From assembly GCF_027531025.1 (NCBI RefSeq), contig NZ_JAPZQX010000010.1, positions 1 to 64,000 on the forward strand: a stretch of DNA of 64,000 nucleotides, read 5' to 3'. Below the pieces are notes generated by a model that ran no database searches, had not been told where the DNA came from, and worked only from the letters and a program-made list of their open reading frames with translations. Shown one piece after another: positions 7,488 to 15,271 of this stretch. This stretch comes from Novosphingobium sp. (lineage in GTDB: Bacteria; Pseudomonadota; Alphaproteobacteria; Sphingomonadales; Sphingomonadaceae). The position numbers were made by a program, and so were the translations under genes. How positions within the stretch are numbered: position 1 is the stretch's first letter; every line of letters begins with the position of its first letter.

Positions 7488-8389
7488 GAGATGGGGCCAT
7501 GCTCAGAATGTCTAGGACCTACTGTTCGAGCGTGGGTCGCCGTGGCAGGCCAATCGTACCTGCTCCGTCCAATTTATGTCCGCTAATATAGCAAGTTACC
7601 TTGCACGCAGACCCCCATGATGGGAAGGTGACCTGCTATAAGGTGGTAAGCTCCAACCTTACGTGACCGCGCAATCGCTCTTACGGCGCTCTTGACCGGA
7701 ACGGCGCTGCCCGCTTCGCCGCTCTGGGCCAGAGTAGGACTCGTCCGCGGCGATCCGTCTGTCACCTGATCGACGATCCGAACTTCTTTTGCTCTGCAAT
7801 CTAGACTGCGACATGTTTTTCCTTCCAGCATGCGGCTTCTCTCCGTTGGAGGGACTAGCCAGTAGGCGGGCGCTCGTCATGATAATTGGGAGAAACGATA
7901 AAAATGATAATTAAGACTGGCGTCTCGCCATTGGAAACACTCAGCCAACTATGAACCAGTTGTTCAATAAACGGTCCTGAGAAGTTGCCCGAATGTGCTC
8001 TAGCTTCCTATGCGGGTAATGCATTTAGCCGCGAGATCGATTAGGGATATCAGGGTGTCATTTCACCCGCGAACGATTTCTAGAATTTTTTCGCTCATTT
8101 ACACCCTGAGGCGCAGAAGCGGCGAAGGCCCGCGCGATTCCGATGTTTCCCTTACGCGTCTTTCTTCAGGTTCAGTTTCCCATTGCGGCCGGTTAGGTCA
8201 CGTACATCGGCAAGCCCTCATAATCTGAATTCGCTGCTTCTCTGCCATCACGCCACCTGAACGGGTTTGATCGGCTTTCGCGACCGGCCCGTCTCAAACC
8301 GGGACGTACCAATTTTGGGGCTTGGCAGGCGCTGGGCCAGTCATAACGTTTTTAGGGTCCAATCAGGGCAAATAAACGTGGAGAGACTC
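7488..8389. other. Long intergenic region between the IS and the peptide genes
   Basis: About 900 bases with one small probable gene (described separately). At 7588-7602 and 7625-7639 lies an inverted repeat, ATAGCAAGTTACCTT against its complement with two mismatches around a 22-base loop, followed at once by TAAGGT...ACCTTA. These could be an operator, a terminator or a small RNA. The rest, about 7890-8380, has stop codons in all frames and no feature I can support apart from the promoter region that must precede the first peptide gene. Confidence 0.4.
7659..7814 (-). CDS. Small Arg-rich protein, 51 residues
   Basis: The start is the ATG six bases after GGAAGGA on the minus strand, a strong ribosome site. 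The protein is dominated by arginine and charged repeats: SSDRRSGDRR, then GPERRSGQRRSGQERRKSD. Such RRSGxxRR runs occur in the N-terminal tails of PilZ-type and related sphingomonad proteins, but no PilZ domain follows here. It may bind nucleic acid or be a remnant. Low complexity makes a chance frame possible; the ribosome site is the main argument for it. Confidence 0.4.
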   Translation of the reverse strand: MSQSRLQSKRSSDRRSGDRRIAADESYSGPERRSGQRRSGQERRKSDCAVT

Positions 8390-8581
8390 ATGCGTAAACT
8401 CACAGACGCCGAACTCGAGGCTGTCAGCGGCGCTGGCACGAGCTGGGGCAATCCTGGCACGCGCAATTCCGCAAGCAAGGGCAATCCCTCATCGAGCGGC
8501 AACCCCGGCACGAGCAACTCGGCTTCAAATGGCAATCCGGGCAACAGCAATCCGAGCCACAATCAAAACAATCATCACTGA
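8390..8581 (+). CDS. Small peptide with bacteriocin-type leader, copy 1
   Basis: A 63-residue peptide. Start at the ATG after GTGGAGAG; the longer frame upstream has no ribosome site. Residues 1-16 (MRKLTDAELEAVSGAG) match the double-glycine leader pattern of class II bacteriocins and other exported peptides (M..L...EL..V.G[GA]). The rest is Gly/Asn/Ser/Pro-rich without cysteine and contains a repeated unit, GNPGT(R/S)NSAS(K/N)GNP, twice, ending in HNQNNHH. A related leader opens the next gene 22 bases on. Peptidase-containing ABC exporters normally cut after such leaders; none is in the window. Antibacterial activity is not shown. Confidence 0.7.
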   Translation: MRKLTDAELEAVSGAGTSWGNPGTRNSASKGNPSSSGNPGTSNSASNGNPGNSNPSHNQNNHH

Positions 8582-8603
8582 TCACCATCAAGGGAGATAA
8601 ACC

Positions 8604-8753
8604 ATGCGTGAACTTACGAAGCATGAGCTGAGCCAGGTTGCTGGTGCCGGCAATGGCAACAAGAACTACGGCGGTGGCCCGGGCAATAGCGGCCCTGGTG
8701 ATAAGAATAGCCAGAACGAGCAGGGCCACGGTGGCCAGCCGACCAACCGTTGA
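8604..8753 (+). CDS. Small peptide with bacteriocin-type leader, copy 2
   Basis: A 49-residue peptide with AGGGAG eight bases before its ATG. Residues 1-16 (MRELTKHELSQVAGAG) are clearly related to the leader of the preceding peptide (MR.LT..EL..V.GAG), while the core differs: Gly/Asn-rich (NGNKNYGGGPGNSGPGDKN) and ending GQPTNR. Conserved leader with divergent core is the pattern of two-peptide bacteriocins and other leader-directed peptide families. Both genes are on the same strand, 22 bases apart, so they are co-transcribed. No maturation or immunity gene is recognised nearby. Confidence 0.7.
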   Translation: MRELTKHELSQVAGAGNGNKNYGGGPGNSGPGDKNSQNEQGHGGQPTNR

Positions 8754-8829
8754 GGTATTGCGGTGGCCGGGATGAGGGTGCTTAGATGCGTACTGCCCTC
8801 ATCTCGGCTTACTGCCACAGGCTGAAGGC

Positions 8830-8950
8830 CAAAATAAATATCATAATTCACAATAAATTGTGCATTTTTAATCAAAATTATGAAAATCAAAATTCATAAG
8901 ATTTGAGATGAATGCCAATAATTGGTTTATTTTATAATTTTGATTTAATA
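8830..8950. other. A+T-rich block with repeats downstream of the peptide genes
   Basis: About 120 bases, strongly A+T-rich in an otherwise G+C-rich region. It contains CACAATAAATTGTG (8849-8862, perfect dyad with a two-base centre), a direct repeat AATCAAAATT (8870 and 8886), and an inverted partner ATAATTTTGATT (8934-8945). It lies between the convergent peptide genes and integrase, so it may be a terminator, a recombinase-related site or foreign DNA. No gene is seen. Confidence 0.5.
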
Positions 8951-8969
8951 TGTTTGCGCTCTAATCAAT

Positions 8970-10127
8970 TCAGTTTCTAAGCGCTCGATCTAGCGTTTCT
9001 GTAATACTTTCTGCCGCAATCATGGCTGGCTGGGCTGCGAGGTGGGCATACCGCGCAGTGGTCTGGACCTGGGTGTGGCCCAGAAGCTTTCCGATGATTG
9101 GGAGTGAATGGCCAGCCGCAATCGCTGTTGAGGCGAACGTATGCCGCAGGTCATGGATTCGAACATCATGCAGCCCAGCCCGTGCACGCGCTCGCTGCCA
9201 GAAGGGCTGAAGGTCGCTCAGGCGCTGTCCTTCCAGCTTGCCGGTAATCACCCACGGATTTCCCGGAATGGCGGTAGCCTGTTCCAACAATGCAACTGCT
9301 GCCTCGCCAAGGTGGACTACTCGCGCTCCCGTTTTGGTATCTGGTAGATGTAGGGCGCGACCCTCAAGATCGACGTACTCCCACTTTAGCTTCATGATCT
9401 CGTTCAATCGGCACCCGGTGTAGATTAGGAGCCGCGCGGCCAAAATGGCGGACTTGCTTTCTAGCCCCTCATCATCAAGTTCGCGCAGCACTTCTCCTAA
9501 GCGCTTTAGCTCGGCCGTGCTCAGGAAGCGCTCACGCTTCTGTTCGGGGTATTTGGGGATGTGTCGACGGGGATTGCTGCCGTCGGGCCGCAGTCCCCAC
9601 ATCTCGGCCAGATTGAACATCTTCGAGATGATCTCGAGGCAGCGGTTGGCTTGGTAGGGGATGCGCCGCAGATCGTGATGAAACTTCGCGATGTCTGCTC
9701 GGGTCACATCGACGACCCGCAAACGTCCGAGTGCAGGGAGGATGAACCGCTCTAGGTTACGGCGGTATTCACGGGCTGTGCTGGCCTTGAGGCGAAGGGC
9801 AATGTGCTCTTCGTCGAAGCGTTCTGCCAGTTCGCTGACCATCAGGGCTTTGCGGTAGGCCTCCTTGTCGGCGGCTGGATCCTGCCCATTGCGCGCTTCT
9901 GACAGTATGGCCATGGCCCGGGCGCGAGCTTGTTCCGGGGTAATGATGGTGGTCGGCCCAAGGGTAATTCGCCGCGACCGACGGCCAGCGCGGTATTGTA
10001 CGATGAACTGCTTGCGCCCGGATGGCAGGACGCGAAGCCCCAGGCCGGGCATGTCATCGTCCCAGACACAAAAGTCTCGGTCGGTCGGCTGGATGGTCTC
10101 AATGTTGCGCTTGGTCAGTTTGGTCAT
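8970..10127 (-). CDS. Tyrosine recombinase, element integrase
   Basis: A 385-residue phage-type integrase. Residues about 1-90 are the DUF4102-type arm-binding domain (MTKLTKRNIETIQPTDRDF, then FIVQYRAGRRSRRITLG), about 95-190 the core-binding domain, and about 205-375 the catalytic domain. Catalytic residues are present: Arg in TGCRLNEIMKL, His and Arg in HDLRHTFAS, His in LLGHTQVQTT and Tyr in ARYAHL. It inserts and removes the element at the initiator tRNA gene whose 3' remnant lies 980 bases away. It reads away from that end, with DUF3489 between, which is an unusual but not rare order. No frameshift is seen, so it may be functional. Confidence 0.95.
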   Translation of the reverse strand: MTKLTKRNIETIQPTDRDFCVWDDDMPGLGLRVLPSGRKQFIVQYRAGRRSRRITLGPTTIITPEQARARAMAILSEARNGQDPAADKEAYRKALMVSELAERFDEEHIALRLKASTAREYRRNLERFILPALGRLRVVDVTRADIAKFHHDLRRIPYQANRCLEIISKMFNLAEMWGLRPDGSNPRRHIPKYPEQKRERFLSTAELKRLGEVLRELDDEGLESKSAILAARLLIYTGCRLNEIMKLKWEYVDLEGRALHLPDTKTGARVVHLGEAAVALLEQATAIPGNPWVITGKLEGQRLSDLQPFWQRARARAGLHDVRIHDLRHTFASTAIAAGHSLPIIGKLLGHTQVQTTARYAHLAAQPAMIAAESITETLDRALRN

Positions 10128-10321
10128 GTGCGAAAAACTCCCGTCTGGCGAAACGAGCCCCCGGGTCGATGCAGGGCGATAAGGTGGGCTGTGCCTGAGA
10201 GGTGTGGGTGCTCATCAGCTTTGGCGAAGTCAACCAACACATTGACTTATAGTATTTAAAGGAAGGGGTGCGTGCTTTGGCGTATGCGCTGCAATGGCTG
10301 CAAGCGAGGTAATTGGGTCAG

Positions 10322-10843
10322 TCAGGCCAGAGTGATTCGGTAAACGGCCCCACGAGCAGCGTCCCGCAATGTCTCGATCGGAACGCCCTGTTTTTTGCGA
10401 AGCACGCCCGAGATCAGCCCACGGATGGAGTGGGCCTGCCATCCGGTTTCGGTGGCCATCTCTTTCATGCTTACACCATCGGTGCGCTGCATCATGGCCT
10501 TGATGGTTTCTGCGGGGCTCTGCTTGGGAGCGCCGAATTTAATATAGCGGTCATGGGTTCTGTATGGTGGTTTTGCGTCACCCTCTATCAGTCCCAATGC
10601 GGCGTGAGCTAAAATGGTGACCCTTAAGGTCACAGGGCCGAGTGCAGCATCATAACGCCAGACCAGATTGCTGCTGGAAGCCGGGGTTTCTTCAATCAGG
10701 TGGCGGCTCAGGAGCGACTTGCAGATGTTGCCAACCGCGCCGCCTTTGAGGTCCTGCATGATTGGGAACAGCTCGCCATCGGGACGGGCGCATGCTGTCT
10801 CCAGAATGCAGCGTTGGTGATGTGACAGGTCAACCTGGGGCAT
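10322..10843 (-). CDS. DUF3489 family protein
   Basis: A 173-residue protein; the start is the ATG eight bases after AGAGAGG, giving MPQVDLSHHQRCILETACAR. The C-terminal part (KQSPAETIKAMMQRTDGVSM, then MATETGWQAHSIRGLISGVL) is the DUF3489 pattern, a winged-helix-like module found in many alphaproteobacterial mobile elements. The first 80 residues look like a second winged-helix region. DNA binding is likely by fold but no target is known. It is on the same strand as the integrase, about 190 bases upstream of it, and could regulate it. Confidence 0.8.
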   Translation of the reverse strand: MPQVDLSHHQRCILETACARPDGELFPIMQDLKGGAVGNICKSLLSRHLIEETPASSSNLVWRYDAALGPVTLRVTILAHAALGLIEGDAKPPYRTHDRYIKFGAPKQSPAETIKAMMQRTDGVSMKEMATETGWQAHSIRGLISGVLRKKQGVPIETLRDAARGAVYRITLA

Positions 10844-11107
10844 CGTCGCCACCTCTCTTTCTGACTTGTCGTACCGCTCTGAAGCGAGCCAAAGTCAAAT
10901 CACCGATGCGATTTACCCAAGCGATTGTCGTGCTTTCGGACAATCAATCGGCCTGCTTTCGTAAGCTCTGCGTAAGCAAGAGGGAGAAAATGGGGGCGCA
11001 ATCGAGCGCAAGTCAGCCGGGGTTCCATCGGGTATTGACGTCCGGATTGGCGCAGGATAGCGTGATTTTGCGAATCAGGAAGTATCTGATAGAAATCAGA
11101 AAAACAC

Positions 11108-11154
<47 letters not shown>

Positions 11155-11184
11155 CACAAAACCCCGCTTCGGCGGGGTTTTGTG
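11155..11184 (+). terminator. Intrinsic terminator after the tRNA remnant
   Basis: A perfect 13-bp stem (CACAAAACCCCGC and complement) with a TTCG tetraloop; the GC-rich core is followed by TTTT within the stem. It directly abuts the CCA end, so it is the original terminator of the initiator tRNA gene, left on the chromosome side. Confidence 0.85.
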
Positions 11185-11219
11185 TTGCCCGCCGTTCACC
11201 GAGCGATAGGAAGCTAGCC

Positions 11220-12335
11220 ATGCCGCGCCTGCGCAGATCCTCATTGGCTGCTGTCCTGCCGATTGGCACCGCAACCCTGATCGCGCTTGGTGTGGTGCTT
11301 GCCCTGGTGGCAGGTGACATGACCCGAGACCGTCCGTCAGAGCTGGCCTCGCTGCCCGGGCTCCCTGGTGATGCGCCGTTGCTTGGAGGGCAGCCGAATC
11401 TGTCCGAAATGGACGCCGCCCGCGCCAGGAATGCCGCGGTGCCCTTCGTGAAAGGACCGATTACACCCGCGCCGCGCTTTGTTTTTGCGGGTAGCGCGAA
11501 TGATCGTCAGCGGGCGACCGAATGCCTGGCATTGGCGGCGCTGGCCGAAGCTGGTCCCAGCGACATCGGGCAGCGCGCGGTGATCCAGGTCGTCTTGAAC
11601 CGGGTACGCCACCCGGCCTTTGCCAAGACGGTGTGCGGCGTGGTGTTCGAAGGGGCCGAGCGGCAGACCGGCTGCCAGTTCACCTTCACCTGCGATGGCT
11701 CGTTGGCCCGGCGCTACACCGAAAGCGCCTGGGAGCAGGCCCGGTTGCGGGCGGCCGAAGGTTTGGGGGGCTATGTGTTCAGGCCGGTTGGTCTGGCCAC
11801 CCATTATCACACCGACTGGGTCTATCCCTATTGGAGCCCTGAGCTCGACAAGCTGGCCCAGGTTGAAACCCACCTGTTCTTCCGCTGGCCCGGTTTCTGG
11901 GGCACGAAGCGGGCCTTCTCGGCCAGTTACCGGGGCAACGAACCCGATCCAGCGACGCTGAGCGGCGGTGCCGAGGCTGCCCTCGCGCCGGCCGTGGCGC
12001 TGCCGACCCCGGTTGCCGGCGCCCCGCAGATAGACAGCGGCACGTTGGTAATGCGCGCGACCGGCGGCAAGGCCAACTTCATCCTGCTATCCGGCACGGC
12101 CACGAGCGATGCGCTGGCCGCAGCGCGGGCAGTCTGCAACCAGCCGGGGACCTGCCGCGTCCTCGGGTGGAGCGATCCCGCCGCCATCCCGCAAGCCTTC
12201 CCGATTCCGCCCGCAGCCCGCGCCGCATTGCAGTTCAGCTATAGCCGCGATCCCGGTGGGGCCGAGATCGTGCTCTATGGCTGCGGCCATTTTGCAGGCG
12301 TCCCGCGGGAGCAGTGCATTCCGCGGGCGCGCTAG
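11220..12335 (+). CDS. SleB-type cell-wall hydrolase
   Basis: A 371-residue protein with an N-terminal hydrophobic anchor or signal (AVLPIGTATLIALGVVLALV) that directs it to the periplasm. Residues about 95-225 form a Hydrolase_2/SleB domain: ECLALAALAEAG with the conserved glutamate, AVIQVVLNRVRHPAF, CQFTFTCDGS and ATHYHTDWVYPYW. SleB-type enzymes are lytic transglycosylases that cut peptidoglycan glycan strands. The last 130 residues are a Pro/Ala-rich linker and a domain with four cysteines (VCNQPGTCRV, YGCGHFAGVPREQC) I do not recognise. AGGAAG precedes the ATG. It is the first chromosomal gene past the integration site. Confidence 0.85.
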   Translation: MPRLRRSSLAAVLPIGTATLIALGVVLALVAGDMTRDRPSELASLPGLPGDAPLLGGQPNLSEMDAARARNAAVPFVKGPITPAPRFVFAGSANDRQRATECLALAALAEAGPSDIGQRAVIQVVLNRVRHPAFAKTVCGVVFEGAERQTGCQFTFTCDGSLARRYTESAWEQARLRAAEGLGGYVFRPVGLATHYHTDWVYPYWSPELDKLAQVETHLFFRWPGFWGTKRAFSASYRGNEPDPATLSGGAEAALAPAVALPTPVAGAPQIDSGTLVMRATGGKANFILLSGTATSDALAAARAVCNQPGTCRVLGWSDPAAIPQAFPIPPAARAALQFSYSRDPGGAEIVLYGCGHFAGVPREQCIPRAR

Positions 12336-12338
12336 GCG

Positions 12339-13598
12339 TCAGTCGCTGAACTGGCCTCCGCTCGCCGCGAGTTTTTCCAGCAGCGGCGCGACCGGCAGCT
12401 TGTGCCGCTTCAGGCCGTCCACAATCTTGCCCAGGCCTTCATGGTCGGCCCAGTGCATGATCCCGCCGGTCCAGGCCGGCCAGCCATAGCCGTTGAGCCA
12501 GACCAGATCGATGTCGCCGGCGCGCTGGGCGATGCCTTCCTCGAGGATCAGCGCGCCTTCCGAAACCATCGGGTACAGCAGGCGCTCGAAGATCTCCTGC
12601 TTGCTGACCGCGCGTTGGCTCACGCCTGACTTGGCGGCAAAATCGGCGATGATTGCCTTCACCTCATCGGATGGGTTGCGCTGGCGATTTTCGTCGTAAT
12701 CGTAGAAGCCCTTGCCGGTCTTCTGGCCCCAGCGGCCGACGGCGCAGAGCGCCTCGCGGATCGTGGTGACCTTGCTGGGATCGCGGTGCCAGCCAATGTC
12801 GAGCCCGGCGAGGTCGCCCATCTGGAACGGCCCCATCGGGAAGCCGAAATCGAGCAGCACCTGGTCGATATCGTAATAGGCCGCGCCTTCCATCAGCAGG
12901 GCATTGGCCTGTTCCTGGCGCTTGGACAGCATGCGGTTGCCGATAAAGCCGTGGCACACGCCCGAGACGACGGGCACCTTGCCGATCTTGCCGGCGAGCT
13001 GCATCACGGTAGCCAGTTCGCTTGCCCCGGTCTTCGCGCCGCGGACCACCTCAAGCAATTTCATGATGTTGGCGGGCGAGAAGAAGTGCATGCCCAGCAC
13101 CGCTTCGGGCCGCTTCGTTGCGGTCGCAATCTCGTCCACGTCGAGGTAGCTGGTATTGCTGGCCAGGATCGCGCCGGGTTTCACGATGGCGTCCAGCCGC
13201 CCGAAGACGTCCTTCTTCACTTCCATCGATTCATAGACCGCCTCGATCACCAGGTCGCAATCGGCCAGGCTCTCGAATTCGAGGCTGGGGGTCAGGCGCG
13301 CCATGGCCGCCTCCGCTACCGCGGCTTCGATCCGCCCGCGCTTGACGCTGGCTTCGTAGTTCTTGCCCATCACCGCGACGCCGCGATCCAGCGCGGCCTG
13401 CTCGCGCTCGACGATGGTCACGGGGATCCCGGCCGAGAGGAAGTTCATGGCGATGCCGCCGCCCATGGTCCCGGCACCGATCACGCCAACCTTGTTGATG
13501 GCAATCAACGGCGTGTCGGCCGGCAGGTCGTCAATCCTGGCACAGAGCGCGAGGGCGGCGGCAATATGGTCCTTGGCGCCAGGCAAAGCATCAGTCAT
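12339..13598 (-). CDS. 3-hydroxyacyl-CoA dehydrogenase
   Basis: A 419-residue NAD-dependent enzyme that oxidises 3-hydroxyacyl-CoA to 3-ketoacyl-CoA in fatty-acid beta-oxidation. Residues about 35-210 are the NAD-binding domain with the Rossmann loop [15 protein letters not shown] and the catalytic-pair motif [15 protein letters not shown]; two C-terminal 3HCDH domains follow ([13 protein letters not shown] and [18 protein letters not shown]). The enoyl-CoA hydratase half of FadB/FadJ is absent, so this is a monofunctional form with a double C-terminal domain like the last part of FadJ. It lies 13 bases after the acyl-CoA synthetase gene and is in one operon with it. The chain-length preference cannot be told. 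Confidence 0.9.
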   Translation of the reverse strand: MTDALPGAKDHIAAALALCARIDDLPADTPLIAINKVGVIGAGTMGGGIAMNFLSAGIPVTIVEREQAALDRGVAVMGKNYEASVKRGRIEAAVAEAAMARLTPSLEFESLADCDLVIEAVYESMEVKKDVFGRLDAIVKPGAILASNTSYLDVDEIATATKRPEAVLGMHFFSPANIMKLLEVVRGAKTGASELATVMQLAGKIGKVPVVSGVCHGFIGNRMLSKRQEQANALLMEGAAYYDIDQVLLDFGFPMGPFQMGDLAGLDIGWHRDPSKVTTIREALCAVGRWGQKTGKGFYDYDENRQRNPSDEVKAIIADFAAKSGVSQRAVSKQEIFERLLYPMVSEGALILEEGIAQRAGDIDLVWLNGYGWPAWTGGIMHWADHEGLGKIVDGLKRHKLPVAPLLEKLAASGGQFSD

Positions 13599-13611
13599 CG
13601 TCTAGTTCCTC

Positions 13612-15201
13612 TCAATTCACTTGGCGCTCATAGCCTTCCCAATAGGGTGCGCGCAGTTCGCGGCGCAGGATCTTGCCGCTGGGATTGCGGGGCAGGGCTG
13701 CGATCACGTCGACGCTCTTGGGCACCTTGAACCCGGCGAGCCGCTCTCGAGCCCAGCCGATCACGCTGTCGGCATCGATGGTGTGGCCGGGCTTGGGCAC
13801 GCAGACTGCTTTCACTGCTTCGCCCCACTTCTCGTCCGGAACGCCGATTACGGCCACTTCCAGCACGTCCGGGTGTCCATAAATGCCGCTTTCAACCTCG
13901 GCGGGGTAGACGTTCTCCCCGCCCGAGATGATCATGTCCTTCGCCCGATCATAGATATAGACGTAACCGTCTTGATCGAGATAGCCGACGTCGCCCGTGG
14001 CGATCCAGCCATCCGCGTCCATCGTGCTGGCCGTGGCTTCGGGCAGCTTCCAGTAACCCAGCATGTTGTTGGACGACCGGGTGACGATTTCCCCGATCTC
14101 GCCGGTCCGCACGGCCTTGCCGTCGCTGCCCCGGATCATGATCTCGACCCCGGGCAGCGGCTTGCCGGCTGAGCGCATCCGCTGATTGCCTTCGACCGAA
14201 TGGTCTTCCGGCGGAAGGGTGCAGATCGTGCCGGTGGTCTCGGTCATCCCGTAAGCCTGGATGAACTCGGCGCCGAACATCGCGATGCACTGGCGCAGAA
14301 GTTCCAGCGGGATCGGCGATGCACCATAGAGGATGTAGCGCAGGCGGCTGAAATCGGTCTTCGCGCAATCCGGGTGATTGAGCAGCATCTGCAGCGCGGC
14401 CGGGACAATGAAGAACCGCGTGACCCCGCGGTTGACCACGGCATCGAACACACGGGTCGGCTCGAATTCGCTCAGCACGATCCCAGGCAGGCCCGCCGCC
14501 AGCGACATGACGCCGAGGCCTGTGCCCCCGATATGGGCGCAGGGCATGGCGACGAGGATCGCCTCGTCATCGTCGAGCAGGCTGTAGGGATGGGGATTGT
14601 CGATCCCGGCCTTGCGCAACACAAACAGGTTGGCGTTCGAAAGCACCGCACCCTTGGGATTGCCGGTGGTGCCGCTGGTATACAGCTGGAGCACCGCATC
14701 GTTGGCACCGGATGGTTCGAATTCGATGCGCGGCGAGTCCTTCATCAGCTTCCGCGCCTCATCGGCCGTGAAGCAGCGGATCAGGCCCGGGCGCTTGCCC
14801 AGCGTATCGGCGCAGGCTTCGAACCCGTCGCCGAGGAACAGTACCTTCGCTTCGGCATTGTCGATGATGAAGGCCGCTTCGGGCTCGGCCAGGCGCCAGC
14901 CCACGGGGGTCATCACGATCCCGGCGCGGGCCGCGCCGAAGAACAGCGTGAAATAGGCCGTGGCATTCTTGCCGAACCAGGCGATGCGATCGCCCTTCTT
15001 GACGCCCATTCCAAGCAGCGCGCTAGCAACGCGCGCCGTGGCGTCTTCCAGTTCGCCATAGGTCAGGGTCAGGTCATCGTCATCCAGCGCAATCCCGGCC
15101 GGCTTGTCCTTCGCCCAGAACCGGATGAATTCGTCGAAGGTGAAAAGATCCGCCGTGCGCTGCGCGCGCGCGAGCAGCCGCTGGTAAGTTGCCTCGTCCA
15201 T
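13612..15201 (-). CDS. Acyl-CoA synthetase (AMP-binding)
   Basis: A 529-residue ANL-family ligase that activates a carboxylic acid to its CoA thioester with ATP. Motifs are intact: P-loop LYTSGTTGNPKGAVLS, A5 YGMTETTGT, A7 GWIATGDVGYLD, hinge DRAKDMIISGGENVYP and the C-terminal catalytic lysine in NPSGKILRREL. The start is the ATG after GGGAGAG, one codon downstream of a possible TTG. With the dehydrogenase downstream it forms a small fatty- or aromatic-acid degradation operon. Substrate is not determined; VPAALQMLLNHP and the general layout are of the medium/long-chain FadD3-like group. Confidence 0.88.
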   Translation of the reverse strand: MDEATYQRLLARAQRTADLFTFDEFIRFWAKDKPAGIALDDDDLTLTYGELEDATARVASALLGMGVKKGDRIAWFGKNATAYFTLFFGAARAGIVMTPVGWRLAEPEAAFIIDNAEAKVLFLGDGFEACADTLGKRPGLIRCFTADEARKLMKDSPRIEFEPSGANDAVLQLYTSGTTGNPKGAVLSNANLFVLRKAGIDNPHPYSLLDDDEAILVAMPCAHIGGTGLGVMSLAAGLPGIVLSEFEPTRVFDAVVNRGVTRFFIVPAALQMLLNHPDCAKTDFSRLRYILYGASPIPLELLRQCIAMFGAEFIQAYGMTETTGTICTLPPEDHSVEGNQRMRSAGKPLPGVEIMIRGSDGKAVRTGEIGEIVTRSSNNMLGYWKLPEATASTMDADGWIATGDVGYLDQDGYVYIYDRAKDMIISGGENVYPAEVESGIYGHPDVLEVAVIGVPDEKWGEAVKAVCVPKPGHTIDADSVIGWARERLAGFKVPKSVDVIAALPRNPSGKILRRELRAPYWEGYERQVN

Positions 15202-15271
15202 CAAGCTCTCCCTGTCCCTTCCCTTGCTGACATTCTTGCAAGTGGAACGGCCGGGAGCAAGCGCAAAGGCG

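Noticed and set aside
8010..8228. A 72-codon frame between the insertion sequence and the peptide genes
   Set aside because: No ribosome site, no recognisable motif and Arg/Ser-rich shadow-type composition.
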